Numbered from the stretch's first letter, positions 1 through 10,450 are shown. The stretch is 64,000 bases of DNA from Pseudoalteromonas holothuriae (GCF_945859825.1 NZ_CAMAPC010000007.1:186001-250000), one strand, 5' to 3'. The notes: a model not told the origin generated them from the letters alone. Program-made: numbers and translations.

Positions 1-1399
1 ATGGTGCTAGTTTTTGATAAGTGTTATCCACATACTCATCAATTTCTTGTTGCGGGATCAGGCCACCGTCGTAGCTAGAATACCAACCTCCTCCTTCGAT
101 ATCATTCGTTGCTTTCTCACCGATGTAATGCCAAAGCTGCTGACTCATTAACTCAGACTGTTCAGCTTCTTCAATGCCATACACATCCTCTGAATCTAAA
201 CATACAAAAGACTCGAATGTTTTAGCTTGCCACTGTACATTGTTCAGTAATTTTATCTTGCTCGACTCAGATAACACGGTTCTCACCTGTGCACTGTCTA
301 GAATTGTAGTGATACGTTCTTCAGACAGTTCACAGTCAACGGGTACATACGCACCACCAGCTTTTAATATACCTAACATAGCCGTAAAACACGCAATTGA
401 ACGATCCATCATAACCGCTACTCGCTCTTCAAATTGCAGCCTACGATCTTTTATCATGTACTCAGCTATTTGCGTTGCTTTGCGCTCAAGTTCAGCGTAG
501 GTAATGGTTTGTTCATTGTATTGTAGCGCCACCTTATCTGGTGTTTTGCGCGCCATATCAGAGACTAATTGACTGACGCTCACACCATCGGAGAACGTGC
601 TCGGAGCACGGTTAAACTCATTTAGTATTTGTAATTTTGCTTGTTCATCACACAGCGAAATATCTTTAAGTACCTGATCTGTATTTAACGCAATACGATT
701 GAGTAAGCTGAAATAAATTTTCGCTAAGTGCGCAATAAATTGACGGCTGTAATGTGCAATATCAAATTCAAATGTCAGCGTAAGCCCTTTTGAACTGCGC
801 TTAGCCTTTAGCACTAAAGCAAACATTTTATCTGGGATGCTATCAGCATTTTGAATATTTTCTAAACATAAACAAGTATCTACAAGCTGTGATAACTCAG
901 TCACATCGGAGCCATTGCTTTGTAAAAATGCGTTGATCTGTTTCGTATTCAACGTTTGATTTTGTATCGCATCTAATTGCATATTTTGCGTTTGAACCAA
1001 TAGCTCGCGAATATCGTATACAGACGTTAGCTCGTTACGTACCACTAACATGCGCTCAGCAAACGCAGCATCATCTTCTTTATAGCCTAGCGTCCCAACC
1101 AGCAATGTTTTTAGGCCACTGTACTTGTTAAGCAATAAAGTCCACCCCGCCATGAGTAACACATGAAGAGATTTGTCAGAGGACTTACTCAGGTTCCACA
1201 AAGGCTCAAATTGCTCCAAAGTCATCTCGTAGCTTTCTTTATCCGCCCGTACGTCAGTCGCTTTAAACTGCCCATATTTATCATGCGGCAGTCTGGAAGC
1301 TTGTGTCACTTGATTAAATACTGATTTCCAATAAACTTTTTGCTCCATTGCTTGCTGAGAGTTTACGGCGTTTTCAGTACCTGGTGATGTTAAAGACAT
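1..1399 (-). CDS. NRPS4, partial (half C domain, interrupted A domain)
   Basis: Fourth NRPS of the operon; only its first 466 residues are in the window and the frame stays open to the edge. The ATG at 1397-1399 has a very strong ribosome binding site (TAGGAGG, minus strand, about 1404-1410). Residues 1-255 resemble only the C-terminal lobe of a condensation domain: a YWKSVF-type segment and a LLMAGWTLLLNKY-like helix are present, but there is no N-terminal lobe and no HHxxxDG motif. From about residue 260 an adenylation domain begins (TYAELE, then A2 motif LKAGGAYVPVD). The A3 motif (SGSTG) should follow within about 80 residues but does not. Instead, from about residue 406, comes a segment with LWHYIGEK and GGGWYSSYDG, which resembles the start of NRPS-embedded SAM methyltransferases. 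It lies 41 bp after NRPS3 and is co-directional. The NRPS assignment is firm; the identity of the insertion is an inference from about 55 residues. Confidence 0.88.
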   Translation of the reverse strand, partial: MSLTSPGTENAVNSQQAMEQKVYWKSVFNQVTQASRLPHDKYGQFKATDVRADKESYEMTLEQFEPLWNLSKSSDKSLHVLLMAGWTLLLNKYSGLKTLLVGTLGYKEDDAAFAERMLVVRNELTSVYDIRELLVQTQNMQLDAIQNQTLNTKQINAFLQSNGSDVTELSQLVDTCLCLENIQNADSIPDKMFALVLKAKRSSKGLTLTFEFDIAHYSRQFIAHLAKIYFSLLNRIALNTDQVLKDISLCDEQAKLQILNEFNRAPSTFSDGVSVSQLVSDMARKTPDKVALQYNEQTITYAELERKATQIAEYMIKDRRLQFEERVAVMMDRSIACFTAMLGILKAGGAYVPVDCELSEERITTILDSAQVRTVLSESSKIKLLNNVQWQAKTFESFVCLDSEDVYGIEEAEQSELMSQQLWHYIGEKATNDIEGGGWYSSYDGGLIPQQEIDEYVDNTYQKLAP

Positions 1400-1440
1400 C
1401 CTTCCTCCTAAATTATTGTTATATTTGATCTATTTATTAT

Positions 1441-4400
1441 TTAAAATTCGAACCCAAACTCTTCTGCAGATACACGCTGATTACGTTGCAAGGTATCAAG
1501 TTGCTCAATCTTGCACTGTGGGTCTGCAATTGCCTGACTTGTCACTTGCTTGAATAATGTCAAGAATTGCGAAGCAGACTCTTCACTAAACAAATCTTTT
1601 GAGTATTCAAGACGCACTTGCAGCTGTTCTCTGTACAAGTACAAGTCAAATGTCAGGTCATACTTTGCTGTTTCAAACTGTGGCTCATAGCCTTCAAATT
1701 GAACTCCTGCAATATCAATATTGCGCTGGGTTTCATCCTCGGTTCTCATGGCAAAGCACACGTCGAAAATTGGTTGACGAGACGGGTTTTTGGCAATTTT
1801 TAACTGCTCAACTACACGCTCAAATGGCATTTGCTGATTTTCCAGTGCCGTCAGTGTGTTTTCACGAACAGCCGCAACCAACTCAGCAACAGACATACTT
1901 GGGATTACTGAGTTTCTAAGTGCTAACATATTGACAAACATACCCATCATGCGTTGTAAGTCAGTATGCTCTCGACCTGCCACTGCAGTACCAACTATGA
2001 TGTCTTGGTCAAGAGTCAGTTTGTGCAACAGAATGTTCACGCATGACAACATTGTCATAAACAGTGTGCAAGAATGCTGGTGGGCGAATTTTTGGACCTG
2101 CGCGGTAAGCTCAGCATCGAAAGTATTTAAAATATGTGCGCCTTGACTACTTTTTACTGCTGGACGCGAAAAGTCTGCTGGCAATTGAATTTGTGGTAAA
2201 CGGCCACTCAGTTGCTCTAACCAATAAGCACGCTGTTTTTGCATACTTGCTGATGCGAGGCGCTTATTCAACCAATCACTGTAATCTTTATATTGCACTC
2301 TCAGTGGTTGTAGTGATTCACCTTCATACAACTTTGCAAATTCATGAACAAACAGATTCATGGTGACACCATCCGAAATAATATGATGCATATCTAGCAA
2401 CAGTAACCAACGACGCGGTGCCTCATTTACAAACGAAATAGACACAATTTTTGCTCTTAATAATGGCGCTTTTGCCAGCTCAAAAGGCTGAATGAAAGCT
2501 TGGATCAAGGACTCTATATCAACCTGTTCAGTCACTTGCTGTTGCTGAACATCAAATGCCACATCGTTTAATATGGTTTGATAGATCTCACCTTGTGCAT
2601 CGACATTAAATGTGGTTCTAAATACTTCATGACGTTGAACTATTTGGGTAAGTGCATACTGCGCTTTATCTAAATCGAACTGCCCCTCAACTTTGATGAC
2701 AAAAGGAACGTTATAAGCTAACGAGCCTTTGTCCATTGAGGCCATCATAAACATAGACTTCTGACTCGGTGATACAGGATAAGACGACCTAACTGGCAGT
2801 GACCTGATATCTGAATAGCCATGCGTCCCTTGCGCTTCAATCACTGCCACTTGCTTGCTTAGTTCAGCATTTTGGAAGATATCCGCGATTGAAATGACAG
2901 TGTTATAAGCTTTTTCAATTTCTGCCACCAATCGAACCGCAAAAATAGAGTCCCCACCAAGAGCGAAAAAGTTACTATGGCTGTCAAAGTGACTCACTGG
3001 CAAGTTCAGTAAACTTGCCCATAGTATGGCCAGCTTCTTTTCTGCTGGTGTCAGCATATGCGCGTCATCCCCCTCAATCGACACAGCTAGTTTTACTGCT
3101 AATCGCGCAAGCGCTTTGTGGTCCACCTTACCATTTGCCGTTAAAGGTATTTGTGCCACCCAATGAATATGCTGCGGCACCATATAATGTGGTAATTGAG
3201 CACTAAGGTGTGCTTTAAGAGCAACACGCAACGCTTCTTGTTGCTCATTACCCGTGGTAACAAAAGCCACTAACCACTTGCGAGCATGTAGTTCGAAGGT
3301 TGTCACAACGGCATCATCAACGTCTTCATGAGCTTTACAGTGTGCTTCAACTTCGCCTAATTCAATACGATAACCTTGCACCTTTACTTGGTGGTCAATA
3401 CGACCTAGAAATTCGATATTTCCATCTGGTAACAAGCGGCCTCTATCACCTGTTCGATAGAGCCTATTGCCCGATTCTGGATGGTGAATAAACGCATGAT
3501 TGGTTTTTTCGCAATCTTCAAAGTACCCACGAGCTAAGCCAACACCACCAATATACAAATCACCTACAGCCCAAACTGGTGCCGGCTCAAGCGTTTGATC
3601 TAAAACATAAAAAGCTTGATTTGCCAGAGCTTTACCATATGGCACAGATTTCCAATGTGGTAACACTTGGTCTATCTCATAGAAAATTGACCAGATGGAT
3701 GCTTCTGTAGCACCACCGAGGCTAGTGATCTTCACATTCGGCGCGATTGCTTTAATTTTATTTGGCAAATCCAGCGGTATCCAATCACCACTCATAAGCA
3801 CTTGGCAAATAGGCAACCGCACCGCACTATTTTTTAAGTGCTCAGTAAGCATGACCATCAATGCCGGTACTGTGTTCCAAATAGTAATTTGATGGTTAGT
3901 TATGTATCGTAACCAACTTGCAGGATCCCTGATTTCATCCTCTTTTGGTAATACCAACGCACCGCCTTGGCCTAATACACCAAAAATGTCATACACAGAT
4001 AAATCAAAATTTAAATTCGACAACGCCAACACGCTATCTTGCTCTGTCACTGCAAAGCGCTGATTTATATCAACACAAGTATTATTTGCAGCTGCATGTT
4101 CAATCATCACCCCTTTTGGAGCGCCTGTAGAGCCAGATGTGAAAATCACATAAGCCAAATCAGACAATTGTGCACCACACTCTAATTGGTATGCTTGCGC
4201 AGGCAGCGTTGATTCAACCAACTGTTCAACAATATGCAGCTGCATTGCTTCGGGCAGCAACTTTACACAATGCGCAGCTGTAACAACCTGCGTTACACGT
4301 CCTGACTTGAGCAATAATTCGATGCGACTTTGCGGTAAATTTGCATCAATTGGCAGATATGCTGCCCCACTGCGACAGACACCTATGGCAGCAACAACTT

Positions 4401-7400
4401 GTTGCCAACATTTATCCATCACTATTGCTACCAGTTCACCTGGCTTCACAGAGTTTTGCTGTAACTGCCATGCTAAAGCTGTGGTGAAATGCCACAGTTG
4501 TTCATAGGTCACTATTTTGTCATCTGAGTAAATTGCAACGGCATCACCTCGGCGTTGCATTTGGCGTACAACGGCACTATGTAGATAATCCAACTCAATC
4601 TCGCACGCTGTATTATTGACTGATTTAATTAAATCATTCTGCTGCTCAGGTAATGGTAACAATAATGTTGATTCCCACACATCGTGGTTTTCAGTCATTG
4701 CAATCAATAAGTTATCTAAAGACTGAGCAATATCGGCTACCATGCCCTTAGGGAACAACTCTTCTACATGGTCCCAAGCACAGTTCAACTCACCTTGTGA
4801 TTCATTAACTTTGACATCCAGCCATACTTGAGAGGTTTGGGTGATAGCAAAGTCGTCTTTTGAATTTCCGAACGTTTCTTCTGCAATAGCCTGCTGTTGT
4901 AAAACCTCAGGTGACACATCGGTTTCGCTTTGCGCTTCTAGTCCAATGGTGCTGGTCACAACCACTGGGAAATTTTGCAATTGACCACAGTGACTAGATA
5001 AGGCTTTTTGCATATCGATACCACCAAAGTGCCTATGGTCAAGATCTTGCCATAACTGTTTTTGGATACCTTTTACCTGTGAAGCAAATCCTACACTTGT
5101 ATCAGATAAGTCCACTTCCAAAAGAGACAACGTGGTAAAATCACCAATGATTTTGTTTACTTCTGGATGCAAAGGCAAACGGTTAAACAGCGTTAAATTA
5201 AGGGCGAATTTCTTGCTCTCACACCAGTGAGAAAGCACCCAAGAAAATGCACCTAAAAATAAGCCAGTAGGTGTGATCTGGCGTTCTGCGGCTAACTGCT
5301 TTAATGTTTGCCACTGATCTTTAGTGAGTGAATGCGTCACACGAGAGAAATGAGGCTCCGTGATAGACTCAGGTTCCATGCTAGTTGGTAACATAGGTCT
5401 GTCTGGGAATGAAGCGACTCTATCCTGCCAGTATTTCTTAGATTTTTTAAATAAAGGACTGTCACGTAATTCTTGGTACGCCATCACGTAGTCACGAAAA
5501 GTAAAATTTAACGACGCTAGTTTCAGTTCCGGATTACAGTAAAGTGAAAAGAGTTCATCAAACAAGATAACGGAGCTAGAGCCATCAACAATGAGTGCAT
5601 CCGAACTAAAATGAATAACCGAGTCTTGCTCATTTAACTGGGTAATACGAACATCAAATAATGGCCATTCACGACCACTGTACACAGTATGTGAGATTTC
5701 CTTTCGAACAGCTAGTTGTCCAGCGTTAGCTGCGATTTCGTCGTCATATTGATATACCTTAAATTGATAATAAGGGGTCTGTTTTAATACTCGTTGTATG
5801 CCTTCACCATCGACCACCATTCTTAACATGTCATGTCTACGGATCAGTGCATTCCACGCAGTTTCAAGGCGCTGCAAATCAAGATTCTTTGCGAACTTTT
5901 CAAAATAGCCATGTGTCCCAACATTGCCCATTTCAAAGTCATCTCGACGACCAATCCAATATGCTCTTTGAATATCGTTCAGTGCAAATGGCTCATAACG
6001 GTTGGCTAAGTCAGGTTGCACTTTTGGTAGCTCGTAATGCTGCTCCGACATTGCATCTATGTGATGCGCTAACTTTATAATCCCGACATGCTCGAACAAG
6101 GAACTAATGCGTATCGCTTTATTAAAATGTTTGGCTATTTCATTGGACAAGCGCACGGCCAGTAACGAGTGGCCGCCAAGTTCAAAGAAATCATCATCAC
6201 AGCTGATTATAGCTTTCTCGATCCCCAGCACTTCACTCCATATTGTTAACAACGTATGCTGAGTTTCATTTTTAGGTTCGATAATCACTTTCTCACCATC
6301 ATCTGATGATTTCGCTCTCAGTGCAGCTTTGTCTACTTTCCCATGGCTATTAAGTGGAATTTCGTCCACCAAATGAATGTGTGAAGGCACCATATAACTT
6401 GGCAATGTCTGTGCAAGATATTGGCGTACCTGTGCGGCGCTCACATGAGGCTCAGGAAATTCAACTACACCCACTTGATTGAACTTTTGGTAAAAAGAAT
6501 TGCTGTTTAGCGCACCTGAATTATGCGCCGAAACGATACTAAGGCTTTGTGTTTGAACATCCTTACGTTCAATCGTCAGATTTAAAATATAATCATGACC
6601 AAAACCGCTGTTAACAGGAAGTCGCTCAATCTCTCCAGAGATCACATCCCCCTCATTCACCTCTGTACCAAACAAATCCAACGGAAAGTAGTTTGGTAAA
6701 AATGAGCTTTGTTTATCGGCAAATACATCCAAGACAATCTCATCATCAAGGTGAATATTCACCCAAGCGACAAATCCCGTCAGGCGACCAGATTTCGTTA
6801 CTTGCAAACGCAACGCTTGTGTATTGTTTGCCGAAAATTGCTGGGTAAAGTCGAGCTCTTCAAATATGCCAACATCAGAGACTAAATGCGCTTGTGTAAC
6901 GTTGTCTGCACACAAGCGTAAATCAAACTCGCTACCACTTAGACGGTAAATATCGTCTTTATATGTGTTGCCGATTTGGTTGAAACCAAAAACACAATGC
7001 TCCTCACTCAGATTAACCGCTGCTATTTTCGTAACACACTTTTTAGGCAACATATTTTCTGGATTAGCCAGCCTAGGTCTAACACTATTTAAAATATCAC
7101 CCGCACCTTCTGAACTCCCTATAGTGCCGATCAGTTCCGAAATACAAAACTCGGGTTGCTCTGGTAATTCAACACTTTGAATATCGCCCAGTAAAACATC
7201 CACGCGATCCGTTAAAGCCAGTTCATGCACTTTTGCAAGCGCTTGCTCGTATGCCTCTGGGTTAATCTCTACGGCTATGATTTTTTTCGCACCGGCTTTT
7301 AATGCCATCTGCGTCAGTACTAGCTCTGCTCCAGGACCGATCTCAAGTACTACTTTACCTTTGAGGGTTTTATTCATCGCATCCTGAAAGCAGGCATTCC

Positions 7401-10400
7401 GACGCACGTCTCTTAGCATTGCTGTATAGTGAGCCTGATCAAACAAGAAGTGATCCCCTGATGGCGGATAAAAAGTAACTTTTGCTTGTTTATCGTGTGC
7501 TACCACATAGGCTTCAAGATGTTTTTGCGCATTCTTATCAGCTATCAACAGCGCCGAAGATTGCACTCCCTCTAAATCCAATATTTTGTTTTGAATCTCC
7601 CCAAGCTCAACCCGATAACCACGAATTTTAACTTGATCATCAACACGCCCAATAAATTGCAACTGCCCATCATCCAAGTATCGAACTAAATCACCTGTCC
7701 GGTACACGCGCGCACTCGTTGACTTTGCAAATGGATTAGCAATAAACTTTTGCGCAGTCATTGTGTTGTTATTGTGATAGCCTCTTGCTAGATTATCACC
7801 ACCGACCCACAATTCTCCTATTGCTCCCTTAGGCGCTAAGTTATTTGAATAATCAACAATATAAAGTTGTGTATTGGCTATCGCGTGACCGATTGAGTCA
7901 TAATTATCTAGCGTTAACTTTGCAACACTAGACCACACCGTTGTTTCTGTTGGCCCATATTCATTGATGAGTTCAACTTGTTGTGGCTGTTGTGCTGACC
8001 AGCGGGTAAACTTTTCCACCAGCGACTTGCTAAACGCCTCTCCTGCAATGACAATCGTATTTAGATAAGGTTGCTGGGTTGTGCCAAGCATGTCTAGTAA
8101 TACATCAAGCAAAGTTGGCGTAGTTTCTAAAAAAGTAATTTGCTTATCAGACAATTGCTGTATGAGGCTTTCAGCACTGTTAGTCAGCAAATCATCGCCT
8201 ATGCACAACTGACCACCGTGACATAAAGTATAGAAGATCCCCGCCACTGAGCTGTCAAAAGCAACCGAGTGTAAAAGTAAGAAACGCTCAGGAAAAACAA
8301 AAACAGGTGCTCTAGCCAGCGTCGAGTTCAATAGTGATGCATGTTCAACTTCAACGCCTTTTGGTGTTCCTGTCGACCCAGAAGTATAAATAATATACGC
8401 TAAATTATGCGCACTAATATTAGCTATTTCTGGACGATTAGTTGGATAAGATTGGATGTAATCTGTACCAAATATGCCCGTTAATGTGATACAGCGCTCA
8501 GGAAATAACTCACGGAGCTTGTCTTGCTGCTCGTCGAGCAGAATTTGCGATGCGCATGAGTCTTCAAGAATGTATTGAATACGCTGCGCAGGGTACTTCG
8601 GATCGATAGGTACATAGGCTGCGCCTGATTTTAGCACACCAATGATTGCAACGATCATTGCCAACGACCTGTCAAAGCAAACCGCCACTGGCTTCGAAGG
8701 TGTGACGCCACATGACACCAGATAGTGTGCCAACTGGTTAGTTGCCTGATCAAGCTCCTGGTACGTAAGCTGCTGTGCACCATAACTGAGTGCAATTGCA
8801 TCAGGCGTTTGCACCGCACTTTGTTCAATTAGATGTTGTATCTGTGAAACATCTGGTAGCGCCATGAAAGTGTCATTGCGTTCAATAACAAGCTCGTGAG
8901 TTTCTTCATCACTTAACATCGGTAGTGAACCTAATTCTGCATCAGGCCGTGTCACCATTTGTGTGACAATGTTTTCTAAGTGGCTATTAAGAGTGTCGAT
9001 ATACGCACGATCAAATAAACTTTCGTCGTATAACCATTGCCATTTGAGTCGACCTTGCTCGATTTCAGCGGTGATATCCAAATCAAACAAGTCCACCATC
9101 ACATCACTTTCAACACGACTAATCGCAACGTCAGATAAGCTGGCATCACTACTGTCATTAGTATCCATTGTGAACATAATCTGGAACAATGGCGCATGCT
9201 GCGGCGTTCTAGGCACTTTTAAGTGCTCAATCACCTCACTAAATGGTACATCTTGATGAGCTTGCGCGTCTAAATTAACTTGGCGAATATGGGTTAGATA
9301 ATCACTTAGTGCTGTGTAATTTGTATTAGCTCTTAGTACCAAGGTATTAGTGAATGCACCAATCAGTGATTCCAATTCCGCTTGCGGACGATTCGCAACC
9401 GCTGTGCCAATTAAGATATCGGTAATGTTTGAGTGGCGAGATAAAACCAGTGACAGTGCTCCATGTAACAACATAAACATGGTCAGCTTTAAATCAGTGG
9501 CACCACGTTGTAATTTGCTGGTTAGTGCTTTGTCATAATAATGAGTAACAACTTTATTTAAGCCGAGGTTCGCGCTTGGTCGTACTTTTTGAAGCGGCAG
9601 GCTATGTAAAGTAGGAGCATCTTCCAGCTGCTTAGACCAATAGTGCAACTGAGAATCAAAAACGTCGCCGCTTAGTTGCGTTCTTTGCCAAGCAGCATAA
9701 TCAACATATTGAATAGGTAAAGCAGGTAATTCTTCGAGTTTACCTTCTGAGATTTGCTGATAATAATGAATAAATTCATTCATCCAGATGCGCTGAGACC
9801 ACCCATCTGAAGCAATGTGGTGCATGGTAAATTGCAGCAGTACACTATCTTTAAGCTCAATACACAGTGCTCTTACTAATAGGTCTTTTGATAGGTCAAA
9901 TAATGCAAGCTTATCAACTTCAATTAATTCAAGTACTTCGTTTGAACTCGCGTTTAAGTGTAAAAGGCTGACATGCTGTAAAGTAAAGTGAGCGCCACTA
10001 CAAACTCGCTGTACCAAGGTATCCCCTTGCATCTGATAACGGGTGCGAAGTACTTCGTGGCGTGCAACAATTTTCTGTATTGCACACTCAGCGATATGCA
10101 AATCAAACTTACCTGTTATTTCAAGTGTACATGGCATGTTTTCACTGGCACTGCCATGATTAACTTGCTCTAACAACCAGGAGCGTTGTTGAGAGAATGA
10201 CACGGACAACCAATCCATAGGCTTGCGTTCAATCGGCATGATCCGCTCTGCGCCAGACAACGTTGCTCCAGATTGCTCCAACTGCAATAACAAGCTTAGC
10301 AATTCCGCTTTATGCTGTTTCAGTTGCGCCAATATTTCTGGTGTTAACACACCTTCAGGGGCCTTTAGTTTCATCTTTGCATCAACCACGCTTATGGCGA

Positions 10401-10446
10401 TGTTTTTTTCGTATAAACTGGCTAATAAGTTCTCAACAACACTCAT
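1441..10446 (-). CDS. NRPS3: TubC_N-C-A(MT)-T-Cy-A(Cys)-T-C
   Basis: NRPS of 3001 aa covering two full modules plus a terminal C domain. Residues 1-50 form a TubC_N-like docking domain. C1 has HHIASDG near residue 206. A1 has SGSTGTPKG near 690 and A8 (KIRGYRVELGEI) near 945, then about 310 inserted residues with a methyltransferase fold, before A9 (LPSYMVP, about 1347) and A10 (HGKVDK). T1 is FFELGGHSLL, about 1420. Next is a heterocyclisation domain: ALNDIQRAYWIGR and DALIVDGSS, matching the Cy signature DxxxxDxxS instead of HHxxxDG. The following A domain gives pocket code D-L-Y-N-L-S-L-I-W, the classical cysteine code, so Cy plus A should make a thiazoline. T2 is FFALGGDSIF (about 2490) and the last C has HHIISDG (about 2685). 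The A1 pocket reads D-S-A-E-V-A-E-V-W, which I cannot assign. Its SD (GGAG) lies inside the end of NRPS2, which stops 4 bp before this start. Confidence 0.95.
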   Translation of the reverse strand: MSVVENLLASLYEKNIAISVVDAKMKLKAPEGVLTPEILAQLKQHKAELLSLLLQLEQSGATLSGAERIMPIERKPMDWLSVSFSQQRSWLLEQVNHGSASENMPCTLEITGKFDLHIAECAIQKIVARHEVLRTRYQMQGDTLVQRVCSGAHFTLQHVSLLHLNASSNEVLELIEVDKLALFDLSKDLLVRALCIELKDSVLLQFTMHHIASDGWSQRIWMNEFIHYYQQISEGKLEELPALPIQYVDYAAWQRTQLSGDVFDSQLHYWSKQLEDAPTLHSLPLQKVRPSANLGLNKVVTHYYDKALTSKLQRGATDLKLTMFMLLHGALSLVLSRHSNITDILIGTAVANRPQAELESLIGAFTNTLVLRANTNYTALSDYLTHIRQVNLDAQAHQDVPFSEVIEHLKVPRTPQHAPLFQIMFTMDTNDSSDASLSDVAISRVESDVMVDLFDLDITAEIEQGRLKWQWLYDESLFDRAYIDTLNSHLENIVTQMVTRPDAELGSLPMLSDEETHELVIERNDTFMALPDVSQIQHLIEQSAVQTPDAIALSYGAQQLTYQELDQATNQLAHYLVSCGVTPSKPVAVCFDRSLAMIVAIIGVLKSGAAYVPIDPKYPAQRIQYILEDSCASQILLDEQQDKLRELFPERCITLTGIFGTDYIQSYPTNRPEIANISAHNLAYIIYTSGSTGTPKGVEVEHASLLNSTLARAPVFVFPERFLLLHSVAFDSSVAGIFYTLCHGGQLCIGDDLLTNSAESLIQQLSDKQITFLETTPTLLDVLLDMLGTTQQPYLNTIVIAGEAFSKSLVEKFTRWSAQQPQQVELINEYGPTETTVWSSVAKLTLDNYDSIGHAIANTQLYIVDYSNNLAPKGAIGELWVGGDNLARGYHNNNTMTAQKFIANPFAKSTSARVYRTGDLVRYLDDGQLQFIGRVDDQVKIRGYRVELGEIQNKILDLEGVQSSALLIADKNAQKHLEAYVVAHDKQAKVTFYPPSGDHFLFDQAHYTAMLRDVRRNACFQDAMNKTLKGKVVLEIGPGAELVLTQMALKAGAKKIIAVEINPEAYEQALAKVHELALTDRVDVLLGDIQSVELPEQPEFCISELIGTIGSSEGAGDILNSVRPRLANPENMLPKKCVTKIAAVNLSEEHCVFGFNQIGNTYKDDIYRLSGSEFDLRLCADNVTQAHLVSDVGIFEELDFTQQFSANNTQALRLQVTKSGRLTGFVAWVNIHLDDEIVLDVFADKQSSFLPNYFPLDLFGTEVNEGDVISGEIERLPVNSGFGHDYILNLTIERKDVQTQSLSIVSAHNSGALNSNSFYQKFNQVGVVEFPEPHVSAAQVRQYLAQTLPSYMVPSHIHLVDEIPLNSHGKVDKAALRAKSSDDGEKVIIEPKNETQHTLLTIWSEVLGIEKAIISCDDDFFELGGHSLLAVRLSNEIAKHFNKAIRISSLFEHVGIIKLAHHIDAMSEQHYELPKVQPDLANRYEPFALNDIQRAYWIGRRDDFEMGNVGTHGYFEKFAKNLDLQRLETAWNALIRRHDMLRMVVDGEGIQRVLKQTPYYQFKVYQYDDEIAANAGQLAVRKEISHTVYSGREWPLFDVRITQLNEQDSVIHFSSDALIVDGSSSVILFDELFSLYCNPELKLASLNFTFRDYVMAYQELRDSPLFKKSKKYWQDRVASFPDRPMLPTSMEPESITEPHFSRVTHSLTKDQWQTLKQLAAERQITPTGLFLGAFSWVLSHWCESKKFALNLTLFNRLPLHPEVNKIIGDFTTLSLLEVDLSDTSVGFASQVKGIQKQLWQDLDHRHFGGIDMQKALSSHCGQLQNFPVVVTSTIGLEAQSETDVSPEVLQQQAIAEETFGNSKDDFAITQTSQVWLDVKVNESQGELNCAWDHVEELFPKGMVADIAQSLDNLLIAMTENHDVWESTLLLPLPEQQNDLIKSVNNTACEIELDYLHSAVVRQMQRRGDAVAIYSDDKIVTYEQLWHFTTALAWQLQQNSVKPGELVAIVMDKCWQQVVAAIGVCRSGAAYLPIDANLPQSRIELLLKSGRVTQVVTAAHCVKLLPEAMQLHIVEQLVESTLPAQAYQLECGAQLSDLAYVIFTSGSTGAPKGVMIEHAAANNTCVDINQRFAVTEQDSVLALSNLNFDLSVYDIFGVLGQGGALVLPKEDEIRDPASWLRYITNHQITIWNTVPALMVMLTEHLKNSAVRLPICQVLMSGDWIPLDLPNKIKAIAPNVKITSLGGATEASIWSIFYEIDQVLPHWKSVPYGKALANQAFYVLDQTLEPAPVWAVGDLYIGGVGLARGYFEDCEKTNHAFIHHPESGNRLYRTGDRGRLLPDGNIEFLGRIDHQVKVQGYRIELGEVEAHCKAHEDVDDAVVTTFELHARKWLVAFVTTGNEQQEALRVALKAHLSAQLPHYMVPQHIHWVAQIPLTANGKVDHKALARLAVKLAVSIEGDDAHMLTPAEKKLAILWASLLNLPVSHFDSHSNFFALGGDSIFAVRLVAEIEKAYNTVISIADIFQNAELSKQVAVIEAQGTHGYSDIRSLPVRSSYPVSPSQKSMFMMASMDKGSLAYNVPFVIKVEGQFDLDKAQYALTQIVQRHEVFRTTFNVDAQGEIYQTILNDVAFDVQQQQVTEQVDIESLIQAFIQPFELAKAPLLRAKIVSISFVNEAPRRWLLLLDMHHIISDGVTMNLFVHEFAKLYEGESLQPLRVQYKDYSDWLNKRLASASMQKQRAYWLEQLSGRLPQIQLPADFSRPAVKSSQGAHILNTFDAELTAQVQKFAHQHSCTLFMTMLSCVNILLHKLTLDQDIIVGTAVAGREHTDLQRMMGMFVNMLALRNSVIPSMSVAELVAAVRENTLTALENQQMPFERVVEQLKIAKNPSRQPIFDVCFAMRTEDETQRNIDIAGVQFEGYEPQFETAKYDLTFDLYLYREQLQVRLEYSKDLFSEESASQFLTLFKQVTSQAIADPQCKIEQLDTLQRNQRVSAEEFGFEF
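6555..7483 (-). other. PRMT-like methyltransferase domain inside NRPS3 A domain
   Basis: Insert of about 310 residues (about 988-1297 of NRPS3) between adenylation motifs A8 and A9. It holds a SAM-binding motif I (VLEIGPGAELVL), an acidic residue after strand 2 (AVEINPEAY), and SELIGTIGSSE, where two glutamates lie nine residues apart. That spacing is the double-E loop of protein arginine methyltransferases (for example SEWMGY...E in PRMT1). A roughly 170-residue segment rich in predicted strands follows, as the PRMT beta-barrel does. Other interrupted A domains carry inserted methyltransferases at this same A8-A9 site; I do not recall a PRMT-type one. The acceptor (alpha-amine or side chain of the residue on the next T domain) cannot be told from sequence alone. 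Confidence 0.75.
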
Positions 10447-10450
10447 TACT

